A stretch of DNA of 64,000 nt, taken from contig NZ_LMMM01000001.1 of assembly GCF_001422245.1 (NCBI RefSeq), positions 125,422-189,421 of the forward strand. Direction: 5' to 3'. Position 1 is the stretch's first letter. Every line of letters begins with the position of its first letter. The DNA comes from Rhizobium sp. Leaf262. Lineage in GTDB: Bacteria; Pseudomonadota; Alphaproteobacteria; Rhizobiales; Rhizobiaceae. The notes beneath the pieces are model-generated. The model ran no database searches, was not told the DNA's origin, and saw only the letters and a list, made by a program, of their open reading frames with translations. Shown here one piece after another: positions 6,758-16,039 of this stretch. The translations under genes and the position numbers were made by a program.

Positions 6758-7912
6758 TCATGCCTCATAGACCTGTTGACCACTGATCCACGTGCTTTTC
6801 ATCCGAAGGTCGGCGTCGAGCACCACGAAGTCGGCATCGTAGCCAGCAAGCAGCATTCCCTTGCGCTCGCCTATTCCGATCGCTTGCGCCGGATAAAGGC
6901 TCGCCATACGAACCGATTCCTCAAATTCGATACCAAGTTCACGATGAACGAACAGGACAGACGACAACATGTCGATGTCTGCACCGGCCAACGTTCCATC
7001 GGCAAGCGTCAGGCGTCCGTTCTTTCGGTAGATCTGCCGATCGTTCAGCAGGAGTCCGTCGAGATTAGTGCCGATCGTGGACATGGCATCCGTGACGATG
7101 AAAACATGACCAGGGCCGCGCTTCGAGCGAATGGCCGTGCGCATCGATGCAGGGTGGACGTGAAAACCATCTGCAATGATGCCACAGGAAAGCTCGCCGA
7201 GGTCAAGTCCTGCACCGACCAACCCGGGAGACCGATTTTCCAGCGGGCTCATGGCATTGAACAAGTGGGTAACAAGGCGAGCGCCTGCCTCTGCATAGGC
7301 TTTCGCCGTTTCGTAGGTCGCATCGCTATGACCCAGGCTGACGATGAAGCCCCCCTGAGCGAGGGCTTCGACCTGCTGAAGCGTCACGTTTTCAGGAGCA
7401 ATGGTGATCATTCGCGTGCCGACGTCATTGCCGATGGCAAGCAACCGCTGCAGATCGGTGTCTTCCATCGGCCTGATCAGCCTGGGATGGTGCGTTCCTT
7501 TGCGGGCGATGGAAAGGTGTGGCCCCTCCAGATGCAGACCGAGAAAGCCGGGGATCCTTGCCTGTCGTGCTTTCACGCCGGCATCGATTGCCGCTGCCGT
7601 AATATCGGGCGTGTCGGTTATCAGCGTCGGAAGCAGGCCCGTGGTACCGAATTTCGCATGCGCCTCACAAATCTTTCGAATGCCATCGACGGACCGGTCG
7701 TCGTTGAGCATGACGCCGCCTCCGCCATTGACCTGTAGGTCGATGAAGCCCGGAATCATTATGGCTTGCTCCGAATCGACGATTGTCACCCCCGGGCTCA
7801 GATCATTTTTAGCGACGATGCCCACCACCTTGCCGTCATCGACGACGAGTGCCCGGTCTTCGTGCCAGCCGTCTCCGTCGAAAATCCTGGCATTGGTGAA
7901 TGCTGTTGCCAT
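6758..7912 (-). CDS. nagA: N-acetylglucosamine-6-phosphate deacetylase
   Basis: A cytoplasmic amidohydrolase that removes acetate from GlcNAc-6-P to give GlcN-6-P. The product is 384 residues with a TIM-barrel metal site: HLEGPH with Glu129, His195 in LGHSDA, His216 in THLFNAM, and the catalytic Asp275 in VTDAMST. The ATG at 7912 is 2 bases after the stop of the upstream deaminase gene, so the two are translationally coupled; a longer frame would overlap that gene. Last gene of the minus-strand amino-sugar operon. The product is expected to feed the SIS-type deaminase encoded just upstream. Confidence 0.95.
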   Translation of the reverse strand: MATAFTNARIFDGDGWHEDRALVVDDGKVVGIVAKNDLSPGVTIVDSEQAIMIPGFIDLQVNGGGGVMLNDDRSVDGIRKICEAHAKFGTTGLLPTLITDTPDITAAAIDAGVKARQARIPGFLGLHLEGPHLSIARKGTHHPRLIRPMEDTDLQRLLAIGNDVGTRMITIAPENVTLQQVEALAQGGFIVSLGHSDATYETAKAYAEAGARLVTHLFNAMSPLENRSPGLVGAGLDLGELSCGIIADGFHVHPASMRTAIRSKRGPGHVFIVTDAMSTIGTNLDGLLLNDRQIYRKNGRLTLADGTLAGADIDMLSSVLFVHRELGIEFEESVRMASLYPAQAIGIGERKGMLLAGYDADFVVLDADLRMKSTWISGQQVYEA

Positions 7913-7914
7913 GG

Positions 7915-8937
7915 TCAGTGCGTCTCCGTGACTTTCTTGAGGGCGGCTGGCGCGTCTGGATTGAAGCCTTTTGCACGCGACCACGCTTCGACAAACCCGT
8001 AAAACGGCAAAATAAGTGTCAGCGAATCGGTCAGGGGATGACCGGTTTCCACGAAGGGAAGGCGACGGGCATACTTGGTGCCATCAGCCGTAATGAAGGA
8101 CAACGCACCCTGCTGCGCCAGCCCTTCCGCCGTCTCGAGTACCGAAGGTGTTGCCGCGTCGCGAGCTGCGAAGGTGATGATGGGGAACCGGCGATCGACC
8201 AGTGCTACCGGACCATGATGCACTTCGGCACTGGAATATGCCTCTGCATGCATTTCCGATGTTTCCTTGAATTTCAAAGCGGCTTCACTGGCAATGGCAA
8301 GAGACGGGCCGCGTCCCAGCATATAGAGCGACTCCGCTTCACCCAGTTCCGCAGCCAGACCATTCCAGTCCAGCGTGACTGCCTGGCGGAGTTTTTCCGG
8401 CAGTTGCGAGATAGCGCGCTGCAACTCCACGTCCAACGTCCACTCCGCCAAAATGGAAAGGCCCGCCAGCACCGAGTTGAAAAAGGATTTCGTTGCGGCC
8501 ACCGCCAGTTCCGGCCCCGCATTGATATCGACGGGATAGGCGGAAGCATCCGACAACGGGGAGGGCTGCGTATTGGTGAGCGATATCGTCAGAGCGCCGG
8601 ACGCGGCGGCGGACTGCGCGAGCGCGACGATATCTGGGCTTTTGCCGGATTGAGAAATGGAGATGGCCGCCGCCTGATCAAGCTTCAGCGATTTACCATA
8701 GATCGAGGCCAATGAGGGACCTATCGACGCAACCGCACGCCCTGCCTGCTGCTCGATGGCATATTTCAAAAAATGTGCTGCATGGTCCGAAGAGCCACGC
8801 GCGATGGTGATGAGGAAAGCCGGGTCGCGCTCCCGGAGTGCCTGTCCGGCTGCGCATAGAAACTGTCGGGAACTGTCAAGCAGCCGGGCGGCTGCCTCAG
8901 GAATTTCATTTATTTCCTGGCGCATATGCGTGGGCAT
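7915..8937 (-). CDS. nagB-II: SIS-domain glucosamine-6-phosphate deaminase, NagB-II type
   Basis: Two tandem sugar-isomerase domains in 340 residues without the glutaminase domain of GlmS. This is the hallmark of NagB-II enzymes, which replace classical NagB in many alphaproteobacteria. Motifs are IARGSSDHA (45-53), SISQSGKSPD (93-102), a second-domain MLGRGPS near 206, and an EVHHGPVAL segment. The expected reaction is GlcN-6-P to fructose-6-P and ammonia. It lies directly upstream of nagA and 32 bases after the GntR gene. A related AgaS-type specificity for galactosamine-6-P cannot be excluded by reading. Confidence 0.88.
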   Translation of the reverse strand: MPTHMRQEINEIPEAAARLLDSSRQFLCAAGQALRERDPAFLITIARGSSDHAAHFLKYAIEQQAGRAVASIGPSLASIYGKSLKLDQAAAISISQSGKSPDIVALAQSAAASGALTISLTNTQPSPLSDASAYPVDINAGPELAVAATKSFFNSVLAGLSILAEWTLDVELQRAISQLPEKLRQAVTLDWNGLAAELGEAESLYMLGRGPSLAIASEAALKFKETSEMHAEAYSSAEVHHGPVALVDRRFPIITFAARDAATPSVLETAEGLAQQGALSFITADGTKYARRLPFVETGHPLTDSLTLILPFYGFVEAWSRAKGFNPDAPAALKKVTETH

Positions 8938-8969
8938 GGCACTCTCTTTCAGGTCGTTCGTGGAGGCAA

Positions 8970-9734
8970 TCAGCCATCTGTAAGGGTCATTTCAGCAACG
9001 AAATCATAGGCGTCGCCGCGATAGAGCGACCTCGTCAACTCCACTACGCGGCCAGAATCGAGATAGGATATGCGCTCGATAGCCAGCCCCGCCGATCCCT
9101 CGGGAACAGCGAGCAGCGCGGCATCCTCGCGCGTCACATTGCAGGCGGAAATCCGCTGCACGGCGCGCACGGGTCTTTGCCCGGTGCGGTGCAGCTCCGC
9201 ATAGAGTGAGGTTCCGACGGCCAGTGGGTCGGGTAGGATATCGGAGGCGAGGCTTGCGCGCTCGATGGCCAGCGGCAACTCGTTGGCGATGCGCAGGCGT
9301 TCCAGTCGCGCAACCATCATGTCCACCTTCAATCCCAGCATCATCATTTCATCCGACGATGGATGAAAGAGACCGCGTCCCAGCCATTCGGAGCGTGTCA
9401 CATATCCGCGCCGTGCCATGTCTTCCGTAAAAGAGGTCAGTCTGGACAGTGGTTGCTGAAGACGTGAAACCGGCTTCATAACGAAGGTGCCGGAGCCGTG
9501 CCGTCGCGTCAGCAGGCCGTCCTTGACGAGGTCATCGACGGCCTTTCGAACTGTGACCCGGCTGACATTGGCGAATTCGGCGAGGTCACGCTCCGGCGGG
9601 AGTGCTTGCCCATGTCCGAGCTTGCCCGACAGGATCGCCTGCTCCAGCGACTGGCGCAACTTCAGATAAAGCGGTCCCGAGCCGCTTGATTGAAGGTCGT
9701 CCGCAGACAGGAGTTCCGTCAAGGCCGGGATCAT
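8970..9734 (-). CDS. GntR-family regulator with UTRA domain (NagR/NagQ-like)
   Basis: 254 residues: a winged helix-turn-helix (about 20-85, LPPERDLAEFANVSRVTVRK) followed by a UTRA effector domain of the HutC/FarR type. Such regulators sense phosphorylated amino sugars. The ATG overlaps the kinase stop (ATGA), so it is cotranscribed with its likely targets. The paired TTGGTAT repeats in front of both divergent arms are the natural operator candidates, which would make it an autoregulated repressor of the amino-sugar divergon. Confidence 0.92.
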   Translation of the reverse strand: MIPALTELLSADDLQSSGSGPLYLKLRQSLEQAILSGKLGHGQALPPERDLAEFANVSRVTVRKAVDDLVKDGLLTRRHGSGTFVMKPVSRLQQPLSRLTSFTEDMARRGYVTRSEWLGRGLFHPSSDEMMMLGLKVDMMVARLERLRIANELPLAIERASLASDILPDPLAVGTSLYAELHRTGQRPVRAVQRISACNVTREDAALLAVPEGSAGLAIERISYLDSGRVVELTRSLYRGDAYDFVAEMTLTDG

Positions 9735-10618
9735 GCCACACCTCGCTCTTGATGGATAAAAGTGCCTTTCGCCAGTGCAATCGCGCCTGACAGCGCGTCG
9801 GCCACGGGTTCCACGAGGCGTTCTTTATGACGGGCAGACAGGAACGGTGCGTAAAGACCAGATAGTCCTCCGAGCAGGCAGAGCCTGCCGCCACCGGTGA
9901 TCTCAGAGACGCGATCCAGTGCGACATCGATGAAGCCTGCGGACTGATGCAGGATTGAAAGCGCTGCCTCGTCTCCAGCAGAGGCGAAGTCGAACACCCG
10001 CGGTGCGTAACGGCCAAAATCGCCTGGCTTTGCGGCTTGCGAAAACGCTACCATCCTTCGCGGCGACGCCTCGAACTCCTCAAGCAGGCTACGGGTGAAG
10101 GGCGTGCTGGCAGCAATGCCATCATAGGCAAGCAGGCTTTGTTGCAATGCTTGTTGTCCGAGACGTGCACCGCTTCCCAGATCACCTAGATGATAGCCCC
10201 AGCCGCCGATCGTGTGAATATCGTTTCCCGTGCGGGCGAGGTAGATCGTGCCCGTTCCAAGAATGGCTACCGCGCCGTCGCCTTCTCCCAAGGCTCCCTG
10301 CAGCGCAATCATTCCGTCGGATTCGATCAGCGACTGTGCAAAGGGTAGGCGCGGCAGGACGTAAGAGACGGTATTTTCGACATTGTTACCTGCGAGCCCG
10401 AGATAGGCCGACGCATGGCTTAGCAGCCCGATATCAAGGCCGGCATCGGCGAAGGCGGCTCTTGCGGCATCCGTGATGTTGACGATAGCCTGGTCGGGCG
10501 CGCTCATGATATTGGACGCGCCGCTTTTGCCTCGACCTAGTATTTTGCCGTCTGCATCTGCAACGGCAGCCCTGCAACTCGTGCCGCCGCCGTCCACTCC
10601 CACGAGATATCGCTGCAT
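9731..10618 (-). CDS. BadF/BcrA-type amino-sugar kinase (GlcNAc and possibly MurNAc kinase)
   Basis: An ASKHA-fold kinase of 295 residues with the phosphate-1 loop VDGGGTS (8-14), an LGTGT phosphate-2 motif near residue 120, and a GGLSGLY adenosine-side motif near the C-terminus. It belongs to the BadF/BadG family that includes eukaryotic-type NagK and MurK of Clostridium. Because MurQ is encoded in the opposite arm and no PTS genes are present, the kinase probably makes GlcNAc-6-P and may also make MurNAc-6-P. First gene of the minus arm; its start is 23 bases from the left operator repeat. Confidence 0.87.
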   Translation of the reverse strand: MQRYLVGVDGGGTSCRAAVADADGKILGRGKSGASNIMSAPDQAIVNITDAARAAFADAGLDIGLLSHASAYLGLAGNNVENTVSYVLPRLPFAQSLIESDGMIALQGALGEGDGAVAILGTGTIYLARTGNDIHTIGGWGYHLGDLGSGARLGQQALQQSLLAYDGIAASTPFTRSLLEEFEASPRRMVAFSQAAKPGDFGRYAPRVFDFASAGDEAALSILHQSAGFIDVALDRVSEITGGGRLCLLGGLSGLYAPFLSARHKERLVEPVADALSGAIALAKGTFIHQERGVA

Positions 10619-10640
10619 GAAATCGTCTCCTTATTGGAAG

Positions 10641-10658
10641 ATACCAAAAAAATACCAA
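10641..10658 (-). promoter_or_regulatory. Operator pair in front of the nag (minus) arm
   Basis: Read on the minus strand, TTGGTAT occurs twice with an 11-base period (about one helical turn). It is the mirror image of the pair at 10783-10800 before murQ. The probable binding protein is the GntR regulator encoded in the operon. Confidence 0.65.
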
Positions 10659-10782
10659 TTTCCAAGAGCTTAATTTCAGATTTAAGTTCGATTTGAATTA
10701 TTCATATTTTTCAGTAATATAAATGTGAGGCTTGCTGTTTCAGCCTAAAGAAATAAACCTCTTGTTAAAAGATGCTGGACAA

Positions 10783-10800
10783 TTGGTATTTTTTTGGCAT
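10783..10800 (+). promoter_or_regulatory. Operator pair in front of the mur/ABC (plus) arm
   Basis: TTGGTAT (10783-10789) and TTGGCAT (10794-10800) with an 11-base period, 26 bases before the murQ start. It matches the minus-arm pair in sequence, spacing and orientation relative to its gene. Confidence 0.65.
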
Positions 10801-10826
10801 TAAATTCGCGCCGAGGGAGTTTATTC

Positions 10827-11720
10827 ATGAACGCTGGTGGTACGGAAGGTTTGCACGAGAAAGCGAAAGGGCTCGACACGATGTTGCCGGGCGATGTCCT
10901 GTCGCTTTTGAGCGCCGGCCAGCAGCAGGCAGCGCGCTCGGTCGACCTCGCCCTTGACGCTATTGCTCAAGCCTCGTGCTTTGCGGCGGACGCTGTCGGT
11001 GCCGGTCACAGACTGGTTTATGTCGGAGCTGGCAGCTCTGGCCTGATGGCAATGGCAGATGCCCTGGAACTACCGGGAACCTATGGTATTGGCCGCGAAC
11101 AGATAGCCATCCTGTTTGCAGGTGGCACCAGCAATTTATCCGACATGCCGGGTGGGCCCGAAGATGATATCGAGCAGGCCGCCATGGACGCCGAGCTTGC
11201 TATCGGCGAGGGCGATTGCGTCGTTGCGATTTCCGCAAGCGGATCGACCCCTTATGCTTTGGCAGTGGCTCAGGTGGCCCGCGCCAAAGGTGCGACCGTC
11301 GTGGGAATAGCGAATAACCCGGATGCAAGGCTTTTCCAGCATTCCGATGTTGCCATTCTGTTGCAGACCCCCCCGGAATTCGTCTCGGGTTCGACGCGTA
11401 TGGGCGCAGGAACGGCGCAAAAAATAGCCCTCAACATGTTCTCCACCCTGATGGCGATCCGCCTCGGCCATGTCTATGATGGCTACATGGTCAACCTTCG
11501 GGCTGACAACAAGAAGCTCGTGGCGCGTGCTGCAAGAATTGTGTCGGGTATCGGAAATGTCAGTATCGAGGAAGCCGGTCTTCTGGTGGAGAGGGCGACC
11601 GGTTCGATCAAGATCGCCATCCTGCTTGCAGCAGGAGCAAAAGACAAGAATTCAGCCGAAAGCATATTGCGGGAAAGCGGCCAGAACGTTCGGCGCGCAC
11701 TTCAATCGATCGGCGGATAA
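10827..11720 (+). CDS. murQ: N-acetylmuramic acid 6-phosphate etherase
   Basis: A cytoplasmic SIS-fold enzyme that splits the lactyl ether of MurNAc-6-P to give GlcNAc-6-P and D-lactate, linking peptidoglycan sugar recovery to NagA. The product is 297 residues. YVGAGSSG (65-72) forms the sugar-phosphate site, Glu81 and Glu112 fall where the catalytic acids of MurQ lie, and GSTRMGAGTAQK is the family signature. The ATG at 10827 follows GAGGGAG. First gene of the plus arm, directly behind the operator pair. Confidence 0.93.
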   Translation: MNAGGTEGLHEKAKGLDTMLPGDVLSLLSAGQQQAARSVDLALDAIAQASCFAADAVGAGHRLVYVGAGSSGLMAMADALELPGTYGIGREQIAILFAGGTSNLSDMPGGPEDDIEQAAMDAELAIGEGDCVVAISASGSTPYALAVAQVARAKGATVVGIANNPDARLFQHSDVAILLQTPPEFVSGSTRMGAGTAQKIALNMFSTLMAIRLGHVYDGYMVNLRADNKKLVARAARIVSGIGNVSIEEAGLLVERATGSIKIAILLAAGAKDKNSAESILRESGQNVRRALQSIGG

Positions 11721-11780
11721 ACTGGGAAAATCACAAGTGATGGGCGTCGCTCAGACGTTACACCAAGAGGGAGAACAAGA

Positions 11781-13040
11781 ATGACCCGTAATCTCACCAA
11801 GGCGTTGCTGTTGGGCGCCAGCCTTTTTAGCTATTCCGGCATGGCATCGGCTGCGGATGTGACATTGACCATCGAAAGCTGGCGTAATGACGATCTGGCA
11901 ATCTGGAAAGACAAGCTCATTCCGGCTTTCGAAGCGAAGAACCCCGGCATCAAGCTCGTCTTCCAGCCTATGGCACCCACCGAGTACAACGCTGCTCTCA
12001 ACGCGAAACTTGAATCCGGCTCGGCTGGCGACCTTATCACATGCCGTCCATTCGATGCCTCACTTGAACTGTTCAAGAAGGGTTATCTCGGTGATCTGAC
12101 CAAGAACCCTGGCATGGAGAATTTCTCCGACGTTGCGAAATCCGCATGGTCCACGGACGATGGTGCTTCGACCTTCTGCGTGCCTATGGCGTCGGTCATC
12201 CACGGTTTCATCTACAACAAGGACGCCTTCGATTCCTTGAAGATAGAGGTTCCGAAGACACAGGCCGAGTTCTTTGCCGCCCTCGACAAGATCAAGGCTG
12301 ACGGCACCTATGTTCCCATGGCTATGGGAACAAAAGACCTCTGGGAAGCAGCGACCATGGGGTACCAGAACATCGGTCCCAACTACTGGAAGGGTGAAGA
12401 AGGCCGCCTCGCACTGATCAAGGGCGAGCAGAAGCTGACTGATCCCGATTGGGTCAAGCCTTTCGAGGTGCTGGCGAAGTGGAAGGACTATTTGGGGGAT
12501 GGTTTCGAGGCGCAGACCTATCCGGACAGCCAGAACCTCTTCACGCTCGGTCGCGCTGCGATCTATCCCGCAGGCTCATGGGAAATCTCTGGATTTAACA
12601 CTCAGGCACAGTTCAAGATGGGCGCGTTCCCCCCACCGGTCGAAAAGGAAGGCGATGCCTGCTACATCTCTGACCACACCGATATCGGCATGGGCGTGAA
12701 CGCAAAGTCGAAGCATCCGGAAGAGGCAGCGAAGTTCCTGACATGGGTCTCCTCGCCGGAATTTGCTGATCTCTATGCAAATGCGCTGCCTGGCTTCTTC
12801 AGCCTGAACAAGACTGCCGTGAAAATGGCGGATCCTCTCGCGCAGGAATTCGTCTCCTGGCGTGAAAAGTGCAAGCCGACGATCCGTTCGACCTATCAGA
12901 TCCTGTCGCGCGGAACGCCCAATCTCGAGAACGATACTTGGGTCGAGTCGGCAAACGTCATCAATGGCACGGACACGCCAGCGGTGGCTGCTGAAAAGCT
13001 GCAGAAGGGTCTGGACGGCTGGTACAAACCTGCAAAATAA
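11781..13040 (+). CDS. CUT1-type ABC sugar-binding protein
   Basis: A periplasmic binding protein of 419 residues with a signal peptide (cleavage likely after residue 24, MASA-ADV). Its fold and motifs (ESWRNDDLAIWKDKLIPAFE, an 'AAIYPAGSWEI'-like segment) belong to family-1 solute-binding proteins for oligosaccharides and amino sugars. The ATG follows GAGGGAGAACAAG. It lies between murQ and the permease genes. The context suggests GlcNAc, MurNAc or a small peptidoglycan- or chitin-derived sugar as ligand; the exact ligand cannot be read. Confidence 0.9.
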   Translation: MTRNLTKALLLGASLFSYSGMASAADVTLTIESWRNDDLAIWKDKLIPAFEAKNPGIKLVFQPMAPTEYNAALNAKLESGSAGDLITCRPFDASLELFKKGYLGDLTKNPGMENFSDVAKSAWSTDDGASTFCVPMASVIHGFIYNKDAFDSLKIEVPKTQAEFFAALDKIKADGTYVPMAMGTKDLWEAATMGYQNIGPNYWKGEEGRLALIKGEQKLTDPDWVKPFEVLAKWKDYLGDGFEAQTYPDSQNLFTLGRAAIYPAGSWEISGFNTQAQFKMGAFPPPVEKEGDACYISDHTDIGMGVNAKSKHPEEAAKFLTWVSSPEFADLYANALPGFFSLNKTAVKMADPLAQEFVSWREKCKPTIRSTYQILSRGTPNLENDTWVESANVINGTDTPAVAAEKLQKGLDGWYKPAK

Positions 13041-13052
13041 ATGCGGTCACCG

Positions 13053-13084
13053 CAGACATGGCAGCTTATGCGCTGCCATGTCTG
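13053..13084 (+). promoter_or_regulatory. Long stem-loop after the binding-protein gene
   Basis: A perfect 13-bp stem, CAGACATGGCAGC / GCTGCCATGTCTG, with a 6-base loop lies 12 bases after the stop. There is no T run, so it more likely stabilises the upstream mRNA and sets the binding-protein:permease ratio than terminates fully. Confidence 0.6.
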
Positions 13085-13170
13085 TCGACAGCTGAGCTTT
13101 TTGATCGCTGGCGATATAACGCCTGCGCTGCTAAGCCTATCTTGTCCTCAAAACAGTCCGGACTGATCTC

Positions 13171-14118
13171 ATGAGCCTCGACGATATCTCAAGCGACCAA
13201 AGATCGTCCCGGCGGCCGTTTCGCTGGCATATCATCGTCTTCATGCTGCCAGCCTTTCTCGTCTACACCGCCGTCATGATCATTCCGTTGGGCGGCACCT
13301 TATGGCTGTCCTTCTTCCGCGACATCGATGGACAGCGGGTTTTCGTGGGACTGGACAATTTCAGGGCGCTGTTTTTGGAAGACCGCTGGTCTGCGAGCTT
13401 CTGGAACGCGCTCGTCAACAACATCATCTTCTTCGTCATTCACATGCTGGTGCAAAACCCGATCGGTGTGGCGCTAGCCGCATTGCTGTCGCTGCCCAAG
13501 CTTCGCTTTTCAGCATTTTACCGGACGGCAATCTTTCTCCCAACATTGCTTTCCTTTGTCATTGTCGGTTTCATCTGGAAGCTGATCCTGTCGCCGCTCT
13601 GGGGCATTGCGCCAACGTTGCTGGATGCCGTGCATCTGAAGTTTCTGTTCGCGCCATGGCTTGGCCGACCCAATTCGGCGCTGATTGCGGTGTCGCTGAT
13701 ATCCGTCTGGCAATATGTCGGAATCCCGATGATGCTGATCTATGCGGCACTTCTGAACATTCCTGACGAGGTTATCGAAGCTGCCGAAATGGACGGCATC
13801 ACCGGCTGGAGCCAGTTCTGGAAAATCAAACTGCCACTGATCCTGCCCGCCATCGGCATCATTTCCATTCTGACATTCGTCGGAAATTTCAATGCTTTCG
13901 ACCTCATCTATACCGTGCAGGGCGCGCTGGCTGGACCGGATGGCTCGACGGATATTCTTGGCACTCTGCTTTACCGCACCTTTTTCGGTTTCCAGCTCCA
14001 GCTCGGTGACCGTTCGATGGGAGCAGCGATTGCGACCGTAATGTTCCTGATCATCCTCGCTGGGGTCAGCTTTTATCTTTTCACCATTCAGCGCCGCATG
14101 CGCCGCTACCAGTTCTGA
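13171..14118 (+). CDS. CUT1 ABC permease, MalF/UgpA-like
   Basis: An inner-membrane permease of 315 residues with six predicted helices. The cytoplasmic EAA loop that contacts the ATPase is EVIEAAEMDGITGWSQFW near 203-220. The N-terminus FMLPAFLVYTAVMIIPLGGTLWLSF is typical of the first permease in CUT1 operons. It starts 130 bases after the binding-protein gene and 11 bases before the second permease gene. It forms a heterodimer with that permease. Confidence 0.92.
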   Translation: MSLDDISSDQRSSRRPFRWHIIVFMLPAFLVYTAVMIIPLGGTLWLSFFRDIDGQRVFVGLDNFRALFLEDRWSASFWNALVNNIIFFVIHMLVQNPIGVALAALLSLPKLRFSAFYRTAIFLPTLLSFVIVGFIWKLILSPLWGIAPTLLDAVHLKFLFAPWLGRPNSALIAVSLISVWQYVGIPMMLIYAALLNIPDEVIEAAEMDGITGWSQFWKIKLPLILPAIGIISILTFVGNFNAFDLIYTVQGALAGPDGSTDILGTLLYRTFFGFQLQLGDRSMGAAIATVMFLIILAGVSFYLFTIQRRMRRYQF

Positions 14119-14129
14119 AGGGGAGAACG

Positions 14130-14969
14130 ATGTCCAAAGCACGCTCGTCCCTTGCCCGTACGGCCAGTGCCCACGCCATCCTGCTGGCCTACACGGCAAT
14201 TTCGTTGTTTCCGGTCGTTTTGACGATCATCAATTCGTTCAAATCGCGAAACGCGATTTTTCGCGATCCGATGCAGCCACCCTTGCCTTCGACGTTCGAT
14301 CTGGTCGGCTATGTCACTGTTCTCGGGCAGAGCGACTTCGTACACTATCTGCAAAACTCGCTGATCGTCACGGTCGTTTCGATTGCCTTGGTGCTCCTGT
14401 TTGGTGCGATGGCCGCTTTTGCGCTGTCCGAATATCGTTTCAAGGGAAATACACTGCTCGGCCTGTATATGGCGCTCGGGATCATGATTCCCATTCGTCT
14501 CGGTACGATCGGCATTCTTCAGGGCATGGTGGCGACTGGTCTGGTCAATACCCGCACGGCGCTCATTCTGGTCTATACGGCGCAGGGCCTGCCGCTTGCC
14601 ATTTTCATCCTCTCGGAATTCATGCGTACCGTTTCCGATGATCTGAAGAATGCAGGCCGCATCGATGGCCTGTCCGAATATAAGATCTTTTTCCGGCTGG
14701 TCCTTCCGCTCGTTCGTCCGGCCATGGCGACGGTCGCGGTCTTTACGATGATCCCGATCTGGAACGATCTGTGGTTCCCCCTCATTCTGGCACCGAGTGA
14801 GGCAACGAAAACCATCACGCTGGGCGCTCAGATATTTATCGGGCAGTTTGTCACCAACTGGAATGCAGTTCTGGCAGCGCTGTCGCTGGCCATAGCGCCT
14901 GTGCTTGTACTCTACACGATCTTTTCGCGGCAACTGATCCGCGGCATCACCGCAGGAGCAGTGAAATGA
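14130..14969 (+). CDS. CUT1 ABC permease, MalG/UgpE-like
   Basis: An inner-membrane permease of 279 residues, six helices, with the EAA loop DDLKNAGRIDGLSEYKIFFRL (near 170). It uses NAGRIDG instead of the common EAAxxDG. The N-terminal YTAISLFPVVLTIINSFKS is typical of MalG partners. GGGGAGAA precedes the ATG. The stop overlaps the following oxidoreductase start by 4 bases (ATGA), indicating translational coupling. Confidence 0.92.
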   Translation: MSKARSSLARTASAHAILLAYTAISLFPVVLTIINSFKSRNAIFRDPMQPPLPSTFDLVGYVTVLGQSDFVHYLQNSLIVTVVSIALVLLFGAMAAFALSEYRFKGNTLLGLYMALGIMIPIRLGTIGILQGMVATGLVNTRTALILVYTAQGLPLAIFILSEFMRTVSDDLKNAGRIDGLSEYKIFFRLVLPLVRPAMATVAVFTMIPIWNDLWFPLILAPSEATKTITLGAQIFIGQFVTNWNAVLAALSLAIAPVLVLYTIFSRQLIRGITAGAVK

Positions 14970-16024
14970 CCGAACGACCTCTCAAGGTTCTGGTGGCCGG
15001 TCTTGGCAATATGGGATTGAGCCACGCATTGGCCTATGCAAACAATCCTGGTTTCGACATCGTCGGTCTTGTCAACCGTTCGACGCCTGTCTTGCCCGAG
15101 CCGCTTGCGGCCCATACAGTGCTGCCGTCATTCGACGCGGCCTTGAGCGAGCTGAGGCCGGACCTCTGCTCGATCAATACATATTCAGACAGCCACGCCG
15201 ATTTTGCCGTACGGGCCATGGAAGCAGGCGCCCATGTCTTCGTGGAAAAACCATTGGCGACCACAGTGGCCGATGCGGAGAGGGTCGTGGCCTGCGCGCG
15301 GGCGAATGGACGCAAGCTGGTGGTCGGTTACATCCTGCGGCATCACCCGTCATGGATGAAGTTGATCTCGCTTGCCCGGGAACTGGGTGGACCTTACGTC
15401 TTTCGCATGAATCTCAATCAGCAGTCCTCAGGAAAAACCTGGGAGACGCACAAGGCGCTGATGCAGACCACTCCACCTATTGTCGATTGCGGCGTCCATT
15501 ATGTCGATGTGATGTGCCAGATCACCGATGCCAAGCCGGTGTCGGTGCGGGGTATGGGTCTGCGCTTATCGGACGAGATCGCGCCTGACATGTACAATTA
15601 CGGCCATTTACAGGTGACATTCGATGACGGATCGGTCGGCTGGTACGAAGCGGGATGGGGTCCGATGATTTCGGAAACCGCGTTCTTCGTCAAGGACGTG
15701 ATGTCGCCCAATGGCTGCGTTTCGATCGTCATGGACCCGAACGCCAAATCCGACGACATCGATACCCATACCAAGACCTCGACCATTCGCCTGCACAGAG
15801 CCCAGACGGATTCCAGTGGCCGGTTTATGCAGCCGGATCAGTTTCTGCAGATGGCAGGAGAACCGGGCCACCAGGAATTGTGCGACAGAGAGCAGGCCTA
15901 TGTTCTAAAAGCCATCCGCGAGGACATCGATCTCGACCGTCATATGACCGACGCCGTGCAATCCCTGCGCATTTGCCTTGCTGCCGATGAAAGCGCCCGT
16001 ACTGGCCGCATGGTCGACCTTTGA
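14966..16024 (+). CDS. Gfo/Idh/MocA-family oxidoreductase
   Basis: An NAD(P)-dependent enzyme of 352 residues. A Rossmann fold at the N-terminus (VAGLGNMGLSHALAY, 10-24) is followed by the family motif VEKPLAT (near 94) and a C-terminal substrate domain with DCGVHYVDVM (His near 177). It sits inside the ABC operon, coupled to the permease, so it probably acts on the imported sugar. Gfo/Idh members either oxidise sugars or, as in GH109, split amino-sugar glycosides by an NAD-dependent route; both fit this context. The specific reaction is unknown. Confidence 0.9.
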   Translation: MTERPLKVLVAGLGNMGLSHALAYANNPGFDIVGLVNRSTPVLPEPLAAHTVLPSFDAALSELRPDLCSINTYSDSHADFAVRAMEAGAHVFVEKPLATTVADAERVVACARANGRKLVVGYILRHHPSWMKLISLARELGGPYVFRMNLNQQSSGKTWETHKALMQTTPPIVDCGVHYVDVMCQITDAKPVSVRGMGLRLSDEIAPDMYNYGHLQVTFDDGSVGWYEAGWGPMISETAFFVKDVMSPNGCVSIVMDPNAKSDDIDTHTKTSTIRLHRAQTDSSGRFMQPDQFLQMAGEPGHQELCDREQAYVLKAIREDIDLDRHMTDAVQSLRICLAADESARTGRMVDL

Positions 16025-16039
16025 ATTTGGAGAAGCGCT

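Noticed and set aside
6776-7738. 320-codon open frame on the plus strand inside nagA
   Set aside because: Exact antisense of an intact nagA with all catalytic motifs; the translation has no family signature.
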